Assembly: GCA_029880855.1 (NCBI GenBank)
Contig: JAOUNS010000003.1
Span: forward strand, 264,835-328,834
DNA from: Gammaproteobacteria bacterium
Lineage (GTDB): Bacteria > Pseudomonadota > Gammaproteobacteria > UBA6429 > Thiohalophilaceae
Length of the DNA stretch: 64,000 nucleotides
Direction: 5' to 3'
The notes below the pieces were generated by a model that worked only from the letters and a program-made list of their open reading frames with translations, was not told the DNA's origin and made no database searches. The position numbers and the translations under genes were made by a program. Of the stretch, positions 19,528 to 28,238 are shown one piece after another (within the stretch, counting starts at the first letter, position 1; every line of letters starts with the position of its first letter).

Positions 19528-20511
19528 TTACGGTGTACAGGTCTGTGTACTCCAGGTGCAAGTCTTGGTTATATCAACGGTTGTGTCACCATTTGTATCA
19601 ATTGCCAAATCATAGGTACCGTCATTCTGGTAGGTAACCGTGGTGGTACTGCCGCCGCTGCCGGTCAAGGTCATCACGCCGGAGGTCGGTAAGTTACCTG
19701 AGTTGGGTATGGTAATCGGGGTGGTTGTTGCGACAGTAACAAAGCCATAAGTCGGATGATAAATATCACCGGTCATAGTCATGGTGGTATCGGTAGTACC
19801 TACGGTCATCGCTATGACCATGTTCCTCATCCGGTAGGTCTCATTGGCATTGTTGTCCCGGAAGTCCATGTTCATGGTCATGGAAAAGCTGCTGCCGGTT
19901 GCACCGGGCATGCCTGTCATCACCATAGTGCCGGTCAAGACAAACGATTCACTGCCCTCCGTAATGCTCATGGCATTGAAGGTATAGGTGGTCGAAGTCA
20001 GGTTACCGCTAAAGGACAACGAGCCATTTGTCACAGAGCCGCTATCACAATCCTTGAAATTGCTGAAAGATATGTAACCGCTCCAGTCGAAAGTCACGTC
20101 ATCAATGCTCATGCTGAAGCTCATTGAGCCGCCGCAAGGACTATCTGTCGTGCTACCAGAGGTTTGTATCGCTGAGTTATAGGGAGAACCGGAAGAACCG
20201 GTACCGCCGTTTATCCGCAACTCTTCCAGAACGGGACTCAGCTGAATAAACGTTCTGAGAAACCCGGCCATCTGCCCGGTGTTGTTTGTGGTTGAACCAC
20301 CTTCGGCGCCGGCAGCCAGATTGCCGCTGGGCGAAGCACCATCGATAGAGGTTTCAGCAAAATCCTGTGCGTTGGTGCCGGTGAGGGCTGCCTGGCTGGT
20401 GAGACCATCGTAATTGGCCGGGGCCGGACCACCGCCACCGCCGCCACCGCCGAGACAGGCTGTTAACAACAAAACCAACCCGCTCATTACTCCATATTTC
20501 ATATATCGCAT
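19528..20511 (-). CDS. Unrecognised Gly/Thr/Ser/Met-rich lipoprotein embedded in the gsp cluster
   Basis: A 327-residue predicted lipoprotein of no family I recognise. The signal peptide ends in LLTAC (acylated Cys19) with Leu at +2, which predicts the outer membrane. Eight consecutive glycines and PAPA follow directly. The rest is rich in Thr, Ser, Met and Gly with alternating hydrophobic residues, as in extended beta structures. Four further cysteines lie in short C-containing motifs (PCGGS, KDCDSG, KTCTW, QTCTP). ATG 20511 is chosen because AAGGGA lies seven bases upstream. It lies between gspF and gspG in the same direction, with its own CRP-like promoter region and its own terminator. 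It could be a substrate or surface accessory of the secretion system, but this is inference from position only. Confidence 0.8.
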   Translation of the reverse strand: MRYMKYGVMSGLVLLLTACLGGGGGGGGPAPANYDGLTSQAALTGTNAQDFAETSIDGASPSGNLAAGAEGGSTTNNTGQMAGFLRTFIQLSPVLEELRINGGTGSSGSPYNSAIQTSGSTTDSPCGGSMSFSMSIDDVTFDWSGYISFSNFKDCDSGSVTNGSLSFSGNLTSTTYTFNAMSITEGSESFVLTGTMVMTGMPGATGSSFSMTMNMDFRDNNANETYRMRNMVIAMTVGTTDTTMTMTGDIYHPTYGFVTVATTTPITIPNSGNLPTSGVMTLTGSGGSTTTVTYQNDGTYDLAIDTNGDTTVDITKTCTWSTQTCTP

Positions 20512-20533
20512 CGTCTTGTCCCTTTTTAAGTTG

Positions 20534-20563
20534 AGATTGTTCAATCTTGTCGTCTTGAAGACG
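20534..20563. repeat. Two adjacent short palindromes in the lipoprotein leader
   Basis: AGATTG-TT-CAATCT (20534-20547) and CGTCTT-G-AAGACG (20551-20563) lie in the predicted 5' untranslated region. They could form small hairpins in the mRNA or be a repressor site. No T tract follows. Confidence 0.5.
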
Positions 20564-20581
20564 TCTTGTAAGGCTAGCAAA

Positions 20582-20622
20582 GACATAGAAAAAATCAGCC
20601 CAAAATTGTGAACCCGATCACA
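20582..20622 (-). promoter_or_regulatory. CRP/Vfr-type site and class II promoter upstream of the lipoprotein gene
   Basis: TGTGA-N6-TCACA (20607-20622) is a perfect match to the CRP core, with A/T-rich flanks as in strong sites. On the minus strand a -10-like TATGTC lies at 20587-20582. This places the site centre about 40 bp before the implied start of transcription, the class II activation geometry. It sits in the 136-bp gap between gspF and the lipoprotein gene. Confidence 0.6.
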
Positions 20623-20646
20623 TTTTGCAAAGCCGGCCGGGGCAGC

Positions 20647-21864
20647 TCACCCGATGAGGTTACTCATATTCAGCACCGGCAACAGAATGGCCAGAACAAT
20701 CAGCATCACCACCACCCCCATCACCAGAATCATGATGGGTTCCAGCATACCCATCAGCATGGCGGTGATGGTTTCCAGCTCCCGCTCCTGATTGGCGGCG
20801 GCTCGTTCCAGCATCTCTTCCAGTTTGCCGCTCACCTCGCCACTGCTGATCAGGTTGACCGTGATGGGCGGGAAGAAGCCACTGCGCTCCAGCGACTTGC
20901 CCAGGGCCGCGCCTTCCCGCACCCGCAGGGCGGCCTCTTCCACCGCTTCACGCATGGGGATGTTGCTGACCACCGCACTGGATATCCGCAGGGCTTCGAG
21001 GACCGGCACACCACTGGCGGCCAGGATGCTGAGAGTGCGGGCAAAGCGGGCGGTATTCATCCCCCGCACCAGCTTGCCCACCACCGGCAGTCGGAGCAGG
21101 AAGCGGTGATATTTGCGACGCGGCCCCGGTTGTTGCAGCAACTTCCCTATGCCCAAACCCGTGGCGAATAAACCGGCCAGCAAAAACAGGCCATAATTGC
21201 GCAGGAAATCACTGATGGCGATCATGACCACCGTCAGGGTCGGCAGCTTCTGGCCGGAACTGATAAAGACCTCGACCACCTTGGGCACCACATAGGTCAT
21301 CAGACCGGTCACCACTGAAACAGCGATCACAGTCAGGATAATGGGATAGAACAGAGCCAGCTGCATCCGTTGTTGCAGTTGTTGACGGCTTTCTGTGTAG
21401 TCGGCCAGCCGTTCCAGCACGGCGTCCAGATGACCTGACTGTTCACCGGCGGCGACCGTGGCGCGATAGAGATCGGGAAAGACATGGGGAAAACTGCCCA
21501 GCCCTTCCGCCAGGGAGTGACCTTCCACCACCTTGGCCCGCACCCCCATCATCAGGCGCTTCAAACGCGGTTTATCGGTCTGTTTCGCCACCGTGGCGGT
21601 GGCCTCATCCAGCGGCAGGCCGGAGCGCGACAGGGTGGCCAGTTGTCGGGTCAGCAGGGCCAGGTCGGTGGCGCTGATTCCGCGCTGCATACGGAAAGAG
21701 CCTTGCCGCCTTGCCGACTCTTTCTGCGCCACCTCTTCCACGCGCAAGGGGATCAACCCCTTGTCCCGCAGCATCTGCCGGATCTGGCGCGGCGAATCGC
21801 CTTCCAGCAGGCCTTTTTTCTCTTTGCCGGCGCTGTCCAGCGCGGCGTATTCGAATGCACCCAT
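20647..21864 (-). CDS. gspF: Type II secretion inner-membrane platform protein GspF
   Basis: A 405-residue polytopic protein with three transmembrane helices and two homologous GspF domains (about residues 70-190 and 270-395). Conserved stretches include LALLTRQLATLSRSGLPL, GEQSGHLDAVLERLADY and ISSGEVSGKLEEMLERAA. It anchors the GspE motor. It starts 9 bp after gspE. Confidence 0.96.
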   Translation of the reverse strand: MGAFEYAALDSAGKEKKGLLEGDSPRQIRQMLRDKGLIPLRVEEVAQKESARRQGSFRMQRGISATDLALLTRQLATLSRSGLPLDEATATVAKQTDKPRLKRLMMGVRAKVVEGHSLAEGLGSFPHVFPDLYRATVAAGEQSGHLDAVLERLADYTESRQQLQQRMQLALFYPIILTVIAVSVVTGLMTYVVPKVVEVFISSGQKLPTLTVVMIAISDFLRNYGLFLLAGLFATGLGIGKLLQQPGPRRKYHRFLLRLPVVGKLVRGMNTARFARTLSILAASGVPVLEALRISSAVVSNIPMREAVEEAALRVREGAALGKSLERSGFFPPITVNLISSGEVSGKLEEMLERAAANQERELETITAMLMGMLEPIMILVMGVVVMLIVLAILLPVLNMSNLIG

Positions 21865-21873
21865 AGTGGCTGT

Positions 21874-23394
21874 CTAGTCCTCGCGGGTCACGCGTAATAC
21901 CTCTTCCAGAGAGGTCACACCCGCCAGAATACGACGTACCCCGTCCGCCCGGATCCCCGGGGAGTAGCGACGGGCGTATTTTTCCATTTCATGCTCACCG
22001 GCGCCGTCATGGATCATGCTGCGCAGCTGTTCATCCACTTCCACCAGTTCATAGATACCGGTCCGGCCCTTGTAGCCCAGCCGGTTACAGTGTTCACACC
22101 CCACCGCTTCGAAGACCACCGGCGGGTTGGCCGGGTCAACGCCGAGAATTTCGCATTCCCGATTATCCGGTTTGTGGGGACGCTTGCACTTGTCACATAA
22201 CAAACGCACCAGCCGTTGCGCCAACACGCCGATCAGGCTGGAGGCGAGCAGGAAGGGTTCCACCCCCATATCACGCAGACGGGTGACGGCGCCAATGGCG
22301 GTGTTGGTATGCAGGGTCGAGAAGACCAGGTGACCGGTCAAGCTGGCCTGGACCGCGATCTCCACCGTCTCCAGGTCACGAATTTCACCCACCATCACCA
22401 CATCCGGGTCCTGACGCAAAATGGCGCGCAGGCCGCGGGCAAAACTCATGTCTACCTTGGTGTTAACCTGGGTCTGGCCGATGCCGTCGATGTAATATTC
22501 GATGGGATCTTCCACCGTCATCAGGTTGCGTGAAGAGTTATTGAGTCGGGCCAGGGCGGCATACAGGGTGGTGGTTTTACCCGAACCGGTGGGGCCGGTG
22601 ACCAGAATAATGCCGTGGGGTCGCTGGATCAGCCGATCCATCGTGTGTTGTGACTCCTGCGCCATCCCCAGGTGATCCAGTTGCAGTCGCCCGGCCTGTT
22701 TATCCAGCAGACGGAGCACCACCCGCTCACCATGCCCGGAGGGCAGCGTGGAAACACGCACATCCACAGCGCGACCGGCGATCTTCAGCGAGATACGACC
22801 ATCCTGGGGCAGGCGTTTTTCCGCGATGTCCAGTTTGGCCATGACCTTGATACGCGAAATGATCAGGGGCGCCAGCGCGCGTTGCGGGGTCAGCACCTCA
22901 CGCAGAATACCATCCACGCGCAGACGAATAACCAGACGGTTTTCAAACGGTTCGATATGGATATCCGAGGCGTTTTCCTTGACCGCCTGGGTTAACAGGG
23001 CGTTGATCAAACGAATAATGGGCGCGTCGTCTTCGGTTTCCAGCAGGTCTTCCGGTTCGCCCAGCTCCTGGGCAATGCTGCTTAGATCCAGTTCATCGCC
23101 CAGCCCTTCCATCATTTGCATGGTTTCGCCGGAGCGGGTTTCGTAATTTTGTTGCAGCAACTTGTCGAATTCCGTGCCGGAAATGACAGACAACTGCAAT
23201 GGTTTGCCGAAGTGCCGTTGCAGCTCCAGCAGGGTTTTGCTGCTCACATCGTCACGGTGGGTAACAGAAACACTGACACCATTGACCTCGTGCACCAACA
23301 CGCCGTGGCGACGGGCATAGGCGAAAGAGAGGGTGTGTTGGCCCTGTTCCTCGTCCTGTACTTCCTCTGGCAGATTGGTCACCTCTGTCGACAC
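21874..23394 (-). CDS. gspE: Type II secretion ATPase GspE
   Basis: Hexameric cytoplasmic ATPase that drives pseudopilus assembly. The 506-residue protein has N-terminal GspL-binding domains and the ASDIHIEP box. Walker A is [12 protein letters not shown], and the Walker B region is [15 protein letters not shown]. The His box [10 protein letters not shown] follows. A tetracysteine zinc module (CDKCKRP and CEHCN, about 30 residues apart) is typical of GspE. The 3-bp gap to gspD indicates one message. Confidence 0.96.
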   Translation of the reverse strand: MSTEVTNLPEEVQDEEQGQHTLSFAYARRHGVLVHEVNGVSVSVTHRDDVSSKTLLELQRHFGKPLQLSVISGTEFDKLLQQNYETRSGETMQMMEGLGDELDLSSIAQELGEPEDLLETEDDAPIIRLINALLTQAVKENASDIHIEPFENRLVIRLRVDGILREVLTPQRALAPLIISRIKVMAKLDIAEKRLPQDGRISLKIAGRAVDVRVSTLPSGHGERVVLRLLDKQAGRLQLDHLGMAQESQHTMDRLIQRPHGIILVTGPTGSGKTTTLYAALARLNNSSRNLMTVEDPIEYYIDGIGQTQVNTKVDMSFARGLRAILRQDPDVVMVGEIRDLETVEIAVQASLTGHLVFSTLHTNTAIGAVTRLRDMGVEPFLLASSLIGVLAQRLVRLLCDKCKRPHKPDNRECEILGVDPANPPVVFEAVGCEHCNRLGYKGRTGIYELVEVDEQLRSMIHDGAGEHEMEKYARRYSPGIRADGVRRILAGVTSLEEVLRVTRED

Positions 23395-23397
23395 AGC

Positions 23398-25455
23398 CTA
23401 CTCCGCGGGGGTTTCCGGTGGTTGCGAGATATCCGTTTTTCCCGGCTTCTCGTTCTCTTTGTCTTTATAAGGCGCAGGCAACTCCAGGAAATTCTTGATG
23501 TCCGGCAACAACGGCGCCGCTTCCTCATCCATCAGCCCCAGACTTTTTTCCCGCGCCGCCAGTTGTTGATCACGGATATAACGATACTTCTCATGGGTGA
23601 CCCTGGCGTTGAAGGCCTCATCCTTGAGGATGGTCGGTTGCAGGAAGACCATCAGGTTGATCTTGGTTTTCGTGGTGCCGGTGGAACGGAATAACCAGCC
23701 CAGGATCGGTATATCACCCAGCAACGGCACCTTGTCTTCGGTCTCGGTAAGGGCATCTTTAATCAAGCCGCCCAGCACCAGGATCTGGCCATCATCCACC
23801 ATCACACTGGTCTTGATGGAGCGTTTGGTGGTGATCAAGTCCACGGCACCGGCCTGGGTACTGATGTCGGAAATCTCCTGTTCCACATCGAGTTTGACGG
23901 CGTTGCCTTCATTAATCTGCGGTTTGATCTTCAGCTTCAGACCGATGTCCTTGCGTTCAACCGTAGTGAACGGGTTGGTGGTGCCACCGGTGGTCGAGGT
24001 GGTGGAACCGGTGATAAAGGGGACGTTATCGCCCACCACGATCTCCGCCTCCTGATTATCCAGGGTGACCAGATTCGGTGTGGAAAGAATATTGGTAGAG
24101 CTGTCCGCCTGCAGGGTATTGATCAGGGCGCCGACCCGGGTCGAACCGGTGAATCGTCCCAGTCCCAGGGTCAAGCCGTTGCCCAAACCGGCCGAAGCGG
24201 TGATATCCGGCGGCGTCTCCAGCAATTGTGCGAGCGCCGCCCTGCCGCCATCGTTAAAGCTGATGATGCCGGATGGGCGGTTGGTTGAGGTGCCGTCACC
24301 TATCCATTGCACACCCAGATTACGAATGGCGTTGGTGGAAACCTCGGCGATCACCGCCTCCACCGACACCTGGGCGCGGCGGATATCCAGTTTCTGGATC
24401 ACGGTACGCAAGGAACGAAATACATCCGGTGGCGCGTTGATCACCAGTGCATTGGTGTTTTCATCCGCCTGGATGGTGATATCACCCGAGGCCGCCGGAG
24501 TGCCGGCAGCCTTCCCCTTGCCGCCGGCGACGCTCTTGCTGACCCCGGTCAACACCGGCACCAGGTCCTTGGCCACCGCGTTTTTCAGGTAGACGACGTG
24601 GGTATGGCCGCCGACTTCCATGGGCGTATCCAGATGACCGATCAGCGCCCTGATCCGCATACGCGATGCCACGGCGCCGCCCAGCAGGATGCTGTTGGTT
24701 CGTTCATCGGCGATCAGCTGTGTCCGTTCGGCCTTGGCCTTGGGGTCACGGCCTTCCAGTTGAGTGATCACCCGCACCACTTCGGTCGCCGAGGCATGCT
24801 GGAGGGGAATGACTTCGATCTCGTCACCCGTGGCCTGGTCAATCTTGCTGACAATAATTTCCAGCCTTTCGATATTGGCAGCGCTGTCGGAGATGATTAA
24901 TACGTTGGAACCGGGATAGGCCGCCAGATGGCCGCGCTGCGGGACCAGCGGCCGCAGGATCGGCACCAGTTGGGCTGCATCCACATGCTTTACTTCCAGT
25001 ACACGGGTCACCACTTCATCCCCGGGATTGCGAAAACCGCTGGTCACGGTATCGATAGAATCCTGTTTGGCATTCACTTCCGGCACAATCTTGATGGCGT
25101 TTCTGCCGGGAATCGCCGCATAACCGTGAATCTTCAACACAGAGAGCAGCACATCATAGAGGGCGTCATCCTTGATCGGACGTTTGGAGACAATGGTCAC
25201 CTTGCCTTTGACTCGCGGGTCGATAATGAAATTCTTGCCGGTACGATCCGCCACCACTTCGATGACGGCGCGGATGTCCATGTCGGTAAAATTCAGGGCG
25301 ATTTTCTGCTGCTGTTTTTTCGCAACCGGCATCGTTGTGACCGTTCCCTGCTGGGGTGCCGCCTGACTTGCGGGGAACACCATCATGCAAACTAACCCGA
25401 TGATTATCGCTTGCCCTCCCGGCCTGGACGTCCCCTGCCTGATATACTTCTTCAT
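23398..25455 (-). CDS. gspD: Type II secretion secretin GspD
   Basis: Outer-membrane channel subunit, 685 residues. It has a signal peptide cleaved near ASQA-A (about 32/33), then N0 (LNFTDMDIRAVIEVVAD), N1-N3 repeats with a Gly/Ala/Lys-rich insert at about 305-320, and the secretin core ending in the signature VPLLGDIPILGWLFRS. The C-terminal tail is charged (KDKENEKPGKTD) and may bind a pilotin. None is encoded nearby under a recognisable name. Confidence 0.96.
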   Translation of the reverse strand: MKKYIRQGTSRPGGQAIIIGLVCMMVFPASQAAPQQGTVTTMPVAKKQQQKIALNFTDMDIRAVIEVVADRTGKNFIIDPRVKGKVTIVSKRPIKDDALYDVLLSVLKIHGYAAIPGRNAIKIVPEVNAKQDSIDTVTSGFRNPGDEVVTRVLEVKHVDAAQLVPILRPLVPQRGHLAAYPGSNVLIISDSAANIERLEIIVSKIDQATGDEIEVIPLQHASATEVVRVITQLEGRDPKAKAERTQLIADERTNSILLGGAVASRMRIRALIGHLDTPMEVGGHTHVVYLKNAVAKDLVPVLTGVSKSVAGGKGKAAGTPAASGDITIQADENTNALVINAPPDVFRSLRTVIQKLDIRRAQVSVEAVIAEVSTNAIRNLGVQWIGDGTSTNRPSGIISFNDGGRAALAQLLETPPDITASAGLGNGLTLGLGRFTGSTRVGALINTLQADSSTNILSTPNLVTLDNQEAEIVVGDNVPFITGSTTSTTGGTTNPFTTVERKDIGLKLKIKPQINEGNAVKLDVEQEISDISTQAGAVDLITTKRSIKTSVMVDDGQILVLGGLIKDALTETEDKVPLLGDIPILGWLFRSTGTTKTKINLMVFLQPTILKDEAFNARVTHEKYRYIRDQQLAAREKSLGLMDEEAAPLLPDIKNFLELPAPYKDKENEKPGKTDISQPPETPAE

Positions 25456-25498
25456 CTTATTTTTCTCTGTCCTGTTTATTATCCTGCTTTCGGTCCGA

Positions 25499-26398
25499 TT
25501 ATTTGACTATCAGAACCTCAGTGCCACCATTTCGTTCCACAGTGAGCTGAATTTCCACATCCGAACTGAACTGCCCCAGTACCTCGGTCAACACACTGGG
25601 GTCATCCAGGGGATAACCGTTAACCTGGGTGATGACGTCGGTATTGGTGATCCCCAGGGCACGCATTATCTGTTGATCATTGTGTGAAAAGCGATACCCG
25701 GAAATTTGTCCATCATTGAATACCGGTTCAATCCGCACCTGCTGCATCAGCGCCTGCGGGTCCGATTTCATCATCTCGCGCATCTGGTTTAATTGGGGCG
25801 AGGCCTGCACAACACGCTGTTTGGCTGCCGGCGCAGAAGACCGGCTCGTTACCGGACTGGAGACTATTGCAGACTCAGGCAATTCATCCCGGGGCAAAAA
25901 CAGGGTTTCATAACGACCGTTGCGCTCCAGGATTACCCGGTCCAAATAGATGGTGTGGACAACCGCACCGCCCTGAACTGTGTCACCGATGTGGTACAAC
26001 TTTTCCCTGCCCGCATCTTCGATAATGGCAATGGCCTGTTGTGGGTCATCCGAGGAAAAGATACCGCGCAGCACCAGCCTCAGACTGGTCTTGGGTGCAT
26101 TGATGGGCGCCTCCACCACCGGCGCCTGGGCCGTAACGATACCGAAAAGGTGTAAATCGGCCACTTTTTTCAAGCGGGGTTGTTGCGTGACGGCAGCTTG
26201 CGGAGCCGGTTGTATGGCGCGTGAATTATTGGCTGTGTTGCCGGGCGTAAGCATGAGCCAGGTCATATCCGAAGCCGCTGATGCAATCAGGATGACCAGC
26301 AACAGACTGGTCCAAAAGGGCGCCCGGGTCTGAATAGTCTGCCAGGGTATCGAGTTAAACTGCGACGCCCAGTCGATTTGCGTTAGTGTTTTATTCAT
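25499..26398 (-). CDS. gspC: Type II secretion protein GspC
   Basis: A 299-residue bitopic inner-membrane protein linking the platform to the secretin. One transmembrane helix is at about 32-50. The HR domain (LRLVLRGIFSSDDPQQAIAI, about 105-180) contacts GspD N0. A PDZ domain is at the C-terminus (LGITNTDVITQVNGYPLDDP). It is the first gene of the leftward cluster. Its promoter must lie in the divergent region shared with pilA. Confidence 0.94.
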   Translation of the reverse strand: MNKTLTQIDWASQFNSIPWQTIQTRAPFWTSLLLVILIASAASDMTWLMLTPGNTANNSRAIQPAPQAAVTQQPRLKKVADLHLFGIVTAQAPVVEAPINAPKTSLRLVLRGIFSSDDPQQAIAIIEDAGREKLYHIGDTVQGGAVVHTIYLDRVILERNGRYETLFLPRDELPESAIVSSPVTSRSSAPAAKQRVVQASPQLNQMREMMKSDPQALMQQVRIEPVFNDGQISGYRFSHNDQQIMRALGITNTDVITQVNGYPLDDPSVLTEVLGQFSSDVEIQLTVERNGGTEVLIVK

Positions 26399-26462
26399 CT
26401 TTCTGAACCATCACATCCTGACATTTCCCGGCTTCACCCCATGCTGTTTCGTCAGAGCCAAC

Positions 26463-26572
26463 TCTGCCGGATTGGCTCGCGATGAAATAAAAATACTGAT
26501 AATCAATAAGTTAACAAGTCTAGTTAGAAAATCACTTTAAATAAAGGCCTGAATCACACAATCCGGCAGAGG
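26463..26572. repeat. 13-bp perfect inverted repeat flanking the putative gspC promoter
   Basis: CTCTGCCGGATTG (26463-26475) and its exact reverse complement CAATCCGGCAGAG (26560-26572) flank 84 bp of AT-rich DNA. That segment contains a weak leftward promoter candidate, TTGTTA (26518-26513) and TATTTT (26496-26491) with 16 bp between. The arrangement suits paired operators, or less likely the ends of a short element remnant. Confidence 0.65.
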
Positions 26573-26583
26573 TGATTATTGCA

Positions 26584-26612
26584 TGTCTGGCGCAAAGTGA
26601 CATTTTTTGTCA
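26584..26612 (+). promoter_or_regulatory. TGTC cluster, possible PilR binding region
   Basis: TGTC at 26584-26588 is followed by the perfect inverted repeat TGACA-TTTTT-TGTCA (26598-26612). PilR of Pseudomonas is known to bind repeated TGTC elements upstream of pilA. The site lies about 230 bp ahead of the predicted pilA transcription start, somewhat farther than in Pseudomonas, so the assignment is tentative. Confidence 0.4.
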
Positions 26613-26727
26613 TAACCTGCCCACTATCACCCATCATGCTACGACAGCTTTGACTCCGGGAAGTTGAAAAAAAGTTCCAACGAAATCACAAACTGGCTAT
26701 TTTTTCACCAAATATCAATTATAGAGA

Positions 26728-26756
26728 TTGCCCTATCCCATTGATAAGACTATAGT
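26728..26756 (+). promoter_or_regulatory. Possible sigma-70 promoter upstream of pilA
   Basis: TTGCCC (26728-26733), a 17-bp spacer and TATAGT (26751-26756) point toward pilA, about 230 bp before its ATG and upstream of the sigma-54 site. Confidence 0.4.
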
Positions 26757-26811
26757 AATGGCAGCCTCAAAAAATAAATAAATACACTTGAAGGCTGGAG
26801 GTTCCTGGCGT

Positions 26812-26827
26812 TGGCACATCACATGCA
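26812..26827 (+). promoter_or_regulatory. Sigma-54 promoter of pilA
   Basis: TGGCAC-N5-ATGCA differs from the -24/-12 consensus TGGCAC-N5-TTGCA at one base and keeps the essential GG and GC pairs. The predicted start of transcription is near 26839, giving a leader of about 148 nt to the pilA ATG. The leader begins with a small inverted repeat (26834-26849). PilR, encoded in the window, is the expected activator. Confidence 0.8.
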
Positions 26828-26986
26828 CTGGATAATTCAAGCATGAATTGTCCCGGGTCAATGGTGTGCATACATATCAGACCTTCATTAACTTGTTCGG
26901 GAGAGAATTGCAAGGGAATGAGCTGAATAACATCATGAACCGAGATTTCACACCTACACAGTGTTTAGAAAGCAGGAGATCAAGCA

Positions 26987-27502
26987 ATGCATAAATCAAA
27001 AGGTTTTACACTTATCGAATTAATGATCGTTATTGCGATTATCGGCATTCTCGCCGCTATCGCAGTACCGGCATATCAGGGCTATGTCAAACAATCACGT
27101 ATCAGCGGAATGGTGGAAAATTTTGATAACGCCTTCCGTCTGCTGAAATCTTCAGGCGTGAGAATCGGCGGCGGCGGTATCTGCCCCGACGCGACCACGC
27201 TGTTGACACCAATTGACGACCTGAACGGTAACGCGAATCTGGCTCCCGGTGCAGTCAATGCCAGAAAATGCGCCATGGGCACACTGCTCAACGGTGCCGG
27301 TTTATGTATAACCCCGGCCTTTGGTTACCCCGGTACACCACCAACCCCCGGTATGGTTTCTATTGTTGACACCGGTGATGGTGATGGGTGCCCTGAATCA
27401 GGAGAAACCTGGACCATGACCCTGACTCCGCCGCTCGGTCTTGTAGCAGCAGACTTCCCCGGTGGTGCACCGGCGCTGACCAGATCATTCGACGTCGAAT
27501 AA
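26987..27502 (+). CDS. pilA: Type IV pilin (major pilin candidate)
   Basis: A 171-residue prepilin with leader MHKSKG, cleaved before [20 protein letters not shown], with Glu5 of the mature protein. The globular part is Gly/Pro-rich with four cysteines (ICPD, RKCAM, GLCIT, DGCPE). The ATG is preceded by AGGAG eight bases upstream. A sigma-54 promoter lies upstream and a strong terminator directly after, so it is a single-gene transcript, as expected for an abundant pilin. The head shows little resemblance to Pseudomonas PilA beyond the N-terminal helix. Confidence 0.9.
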   Translation: MHKSKGFTLIELMIVIAIIGILAAIAVPAYQGYVKQSRISGMVENFDNAFRLLKSSGVRIGGGGICPDATTLLTPIDDLNGNANLAPGAVNARKCAMGTLLNGAGLCITPAFGYPGTPPTPGMVSIVDTGDGDGCPESGETWTMTLTPPLGLVAADFPGGAPALTRSFDVE

Positions 27503-27514
27503 ATCAAAGACGCA

Positions 27515-27544
27515 GGGGTAACAGGTAACTGTTACCCCTTTTTT
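27515..27544 (+). terminator. Rho-independent terminator of pilA
   Basis: A perfect 10-bp stem GGGGTAACAG / CTGTTACCCC with a GTAA tetraloop (27515-27538) is followed by six T. It begins 12 bp after the pilA stop. Confidence 0.93.
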
Positions 27545-27656
27545 ACGTTATAGCGGTCAGAACTAGCAACAACCATTATAAGAAAGATCCGGATGGTTAA
27601 CCTGTACATGTATCCAGGTATCGTCCTGTCCTTCACATAACCCAGAGATACTCGCC

Positions 27657-28091
27657 ATGATACATATCCGCTCACTTAAACAGTACAAGGGGCTGTCACT
27701 CATCGAGCTGATGGTCACACTGACGATCATCGCCATTCTCAGCGGGGTTGGTGTACCCATCTATTCAAGCTACGTGCAGGAAGGGAGAATCACCGAATGC
27801 CGCAATGAAGTCGGTGCAATCAAAGTGGCGGAAGAGGAATTTGCTCTCAACAATAATCGATATATTGACGGGTTCATTGTTGCCGGAGGTTCCATGACTC
27901 TGGTCGACCCAGGCGCCTTGCAAGGCTTGTATATCCCGTCCTCCAGGGTAACAACTGTCGGCGTAACCAACTGTACCTATCAGGTTCAAGCAGGCGCTTG
28001 TGGGAATATTGCAAACTGTTTCCGGATCACGGCGACAGGTGTCAATGCCTTAAACGGCAAGGGCGTCGTGGTGAATGTAACCGGCCCCTAA
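27657..28091 (+). CDS. Second type IV pilin-like protein
   Basis: A 144-residue prepilin with leader MIHIRSLKQYKG before LSLIELMVTLTIIAILSGVGVP, with Glu5 of the mature form. Position 1 is Leu rather than Phe. Four cysteines follow (TECRNE, NCTYQ, GACGN, NCFRI). It is similar in layout to PilE-like subunits. It lies between the pilA terminator and pilB. It may be a minor pilin, an alternative major pilin or a competence pilin, and sequence alone does not decide. No sigma-54 site was seen in the 112 bp upstream. Confidence 0.85.
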   Translation: MIHIRSLKQYKGLSLIELMVTLTIIAILSGVGVPIYSSYVQEGRITECRNEVGAIKVAEEEFALNNNRYIDGFIVAGGSMTLVDPGALQGLYIPSSRVTTVGVTNCTYQVQAGACGNIANCFRITATGVNALNGKGVVVNVTGP

Positions 28092-28135
28092 ATCGATTGT
28101 ATTTTCGTTCAACCGTCTGTTTTTCCATGATTAAT

Positions 28136-28187
28136 CGGATGTTTCATCCGGGATGATGTTGCTATAAACTCCTATATGGCATAAAGT
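28136..28187 (+). promoter_or_regulatory. Hairpin and possible sigma-70 promoter ahead of pilB
   Basis: CGGATG-TTT-CATCCG (28136-28150) can form a hairpin without a T tract. TTGCTA (28159-28164), a 17-bp spacer and TAAAGT (28182-28187) form a plausible promoter about 50 bp before the pilB ATG. Both calls are weak. Confidence 0.35.
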
Positions 28188-28238
28188 TTTGTGTGGTATT
28201 CCACTCAAATAGACGGCTATTGCTGAACGAGTCCTGAT

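Noticed and set aside
28136..28150. The CGGATG-TTT-CATCCG hairpin as a terminator of the second pilin
   Set aside because: No T tract follows and the stem is only 6 bp.
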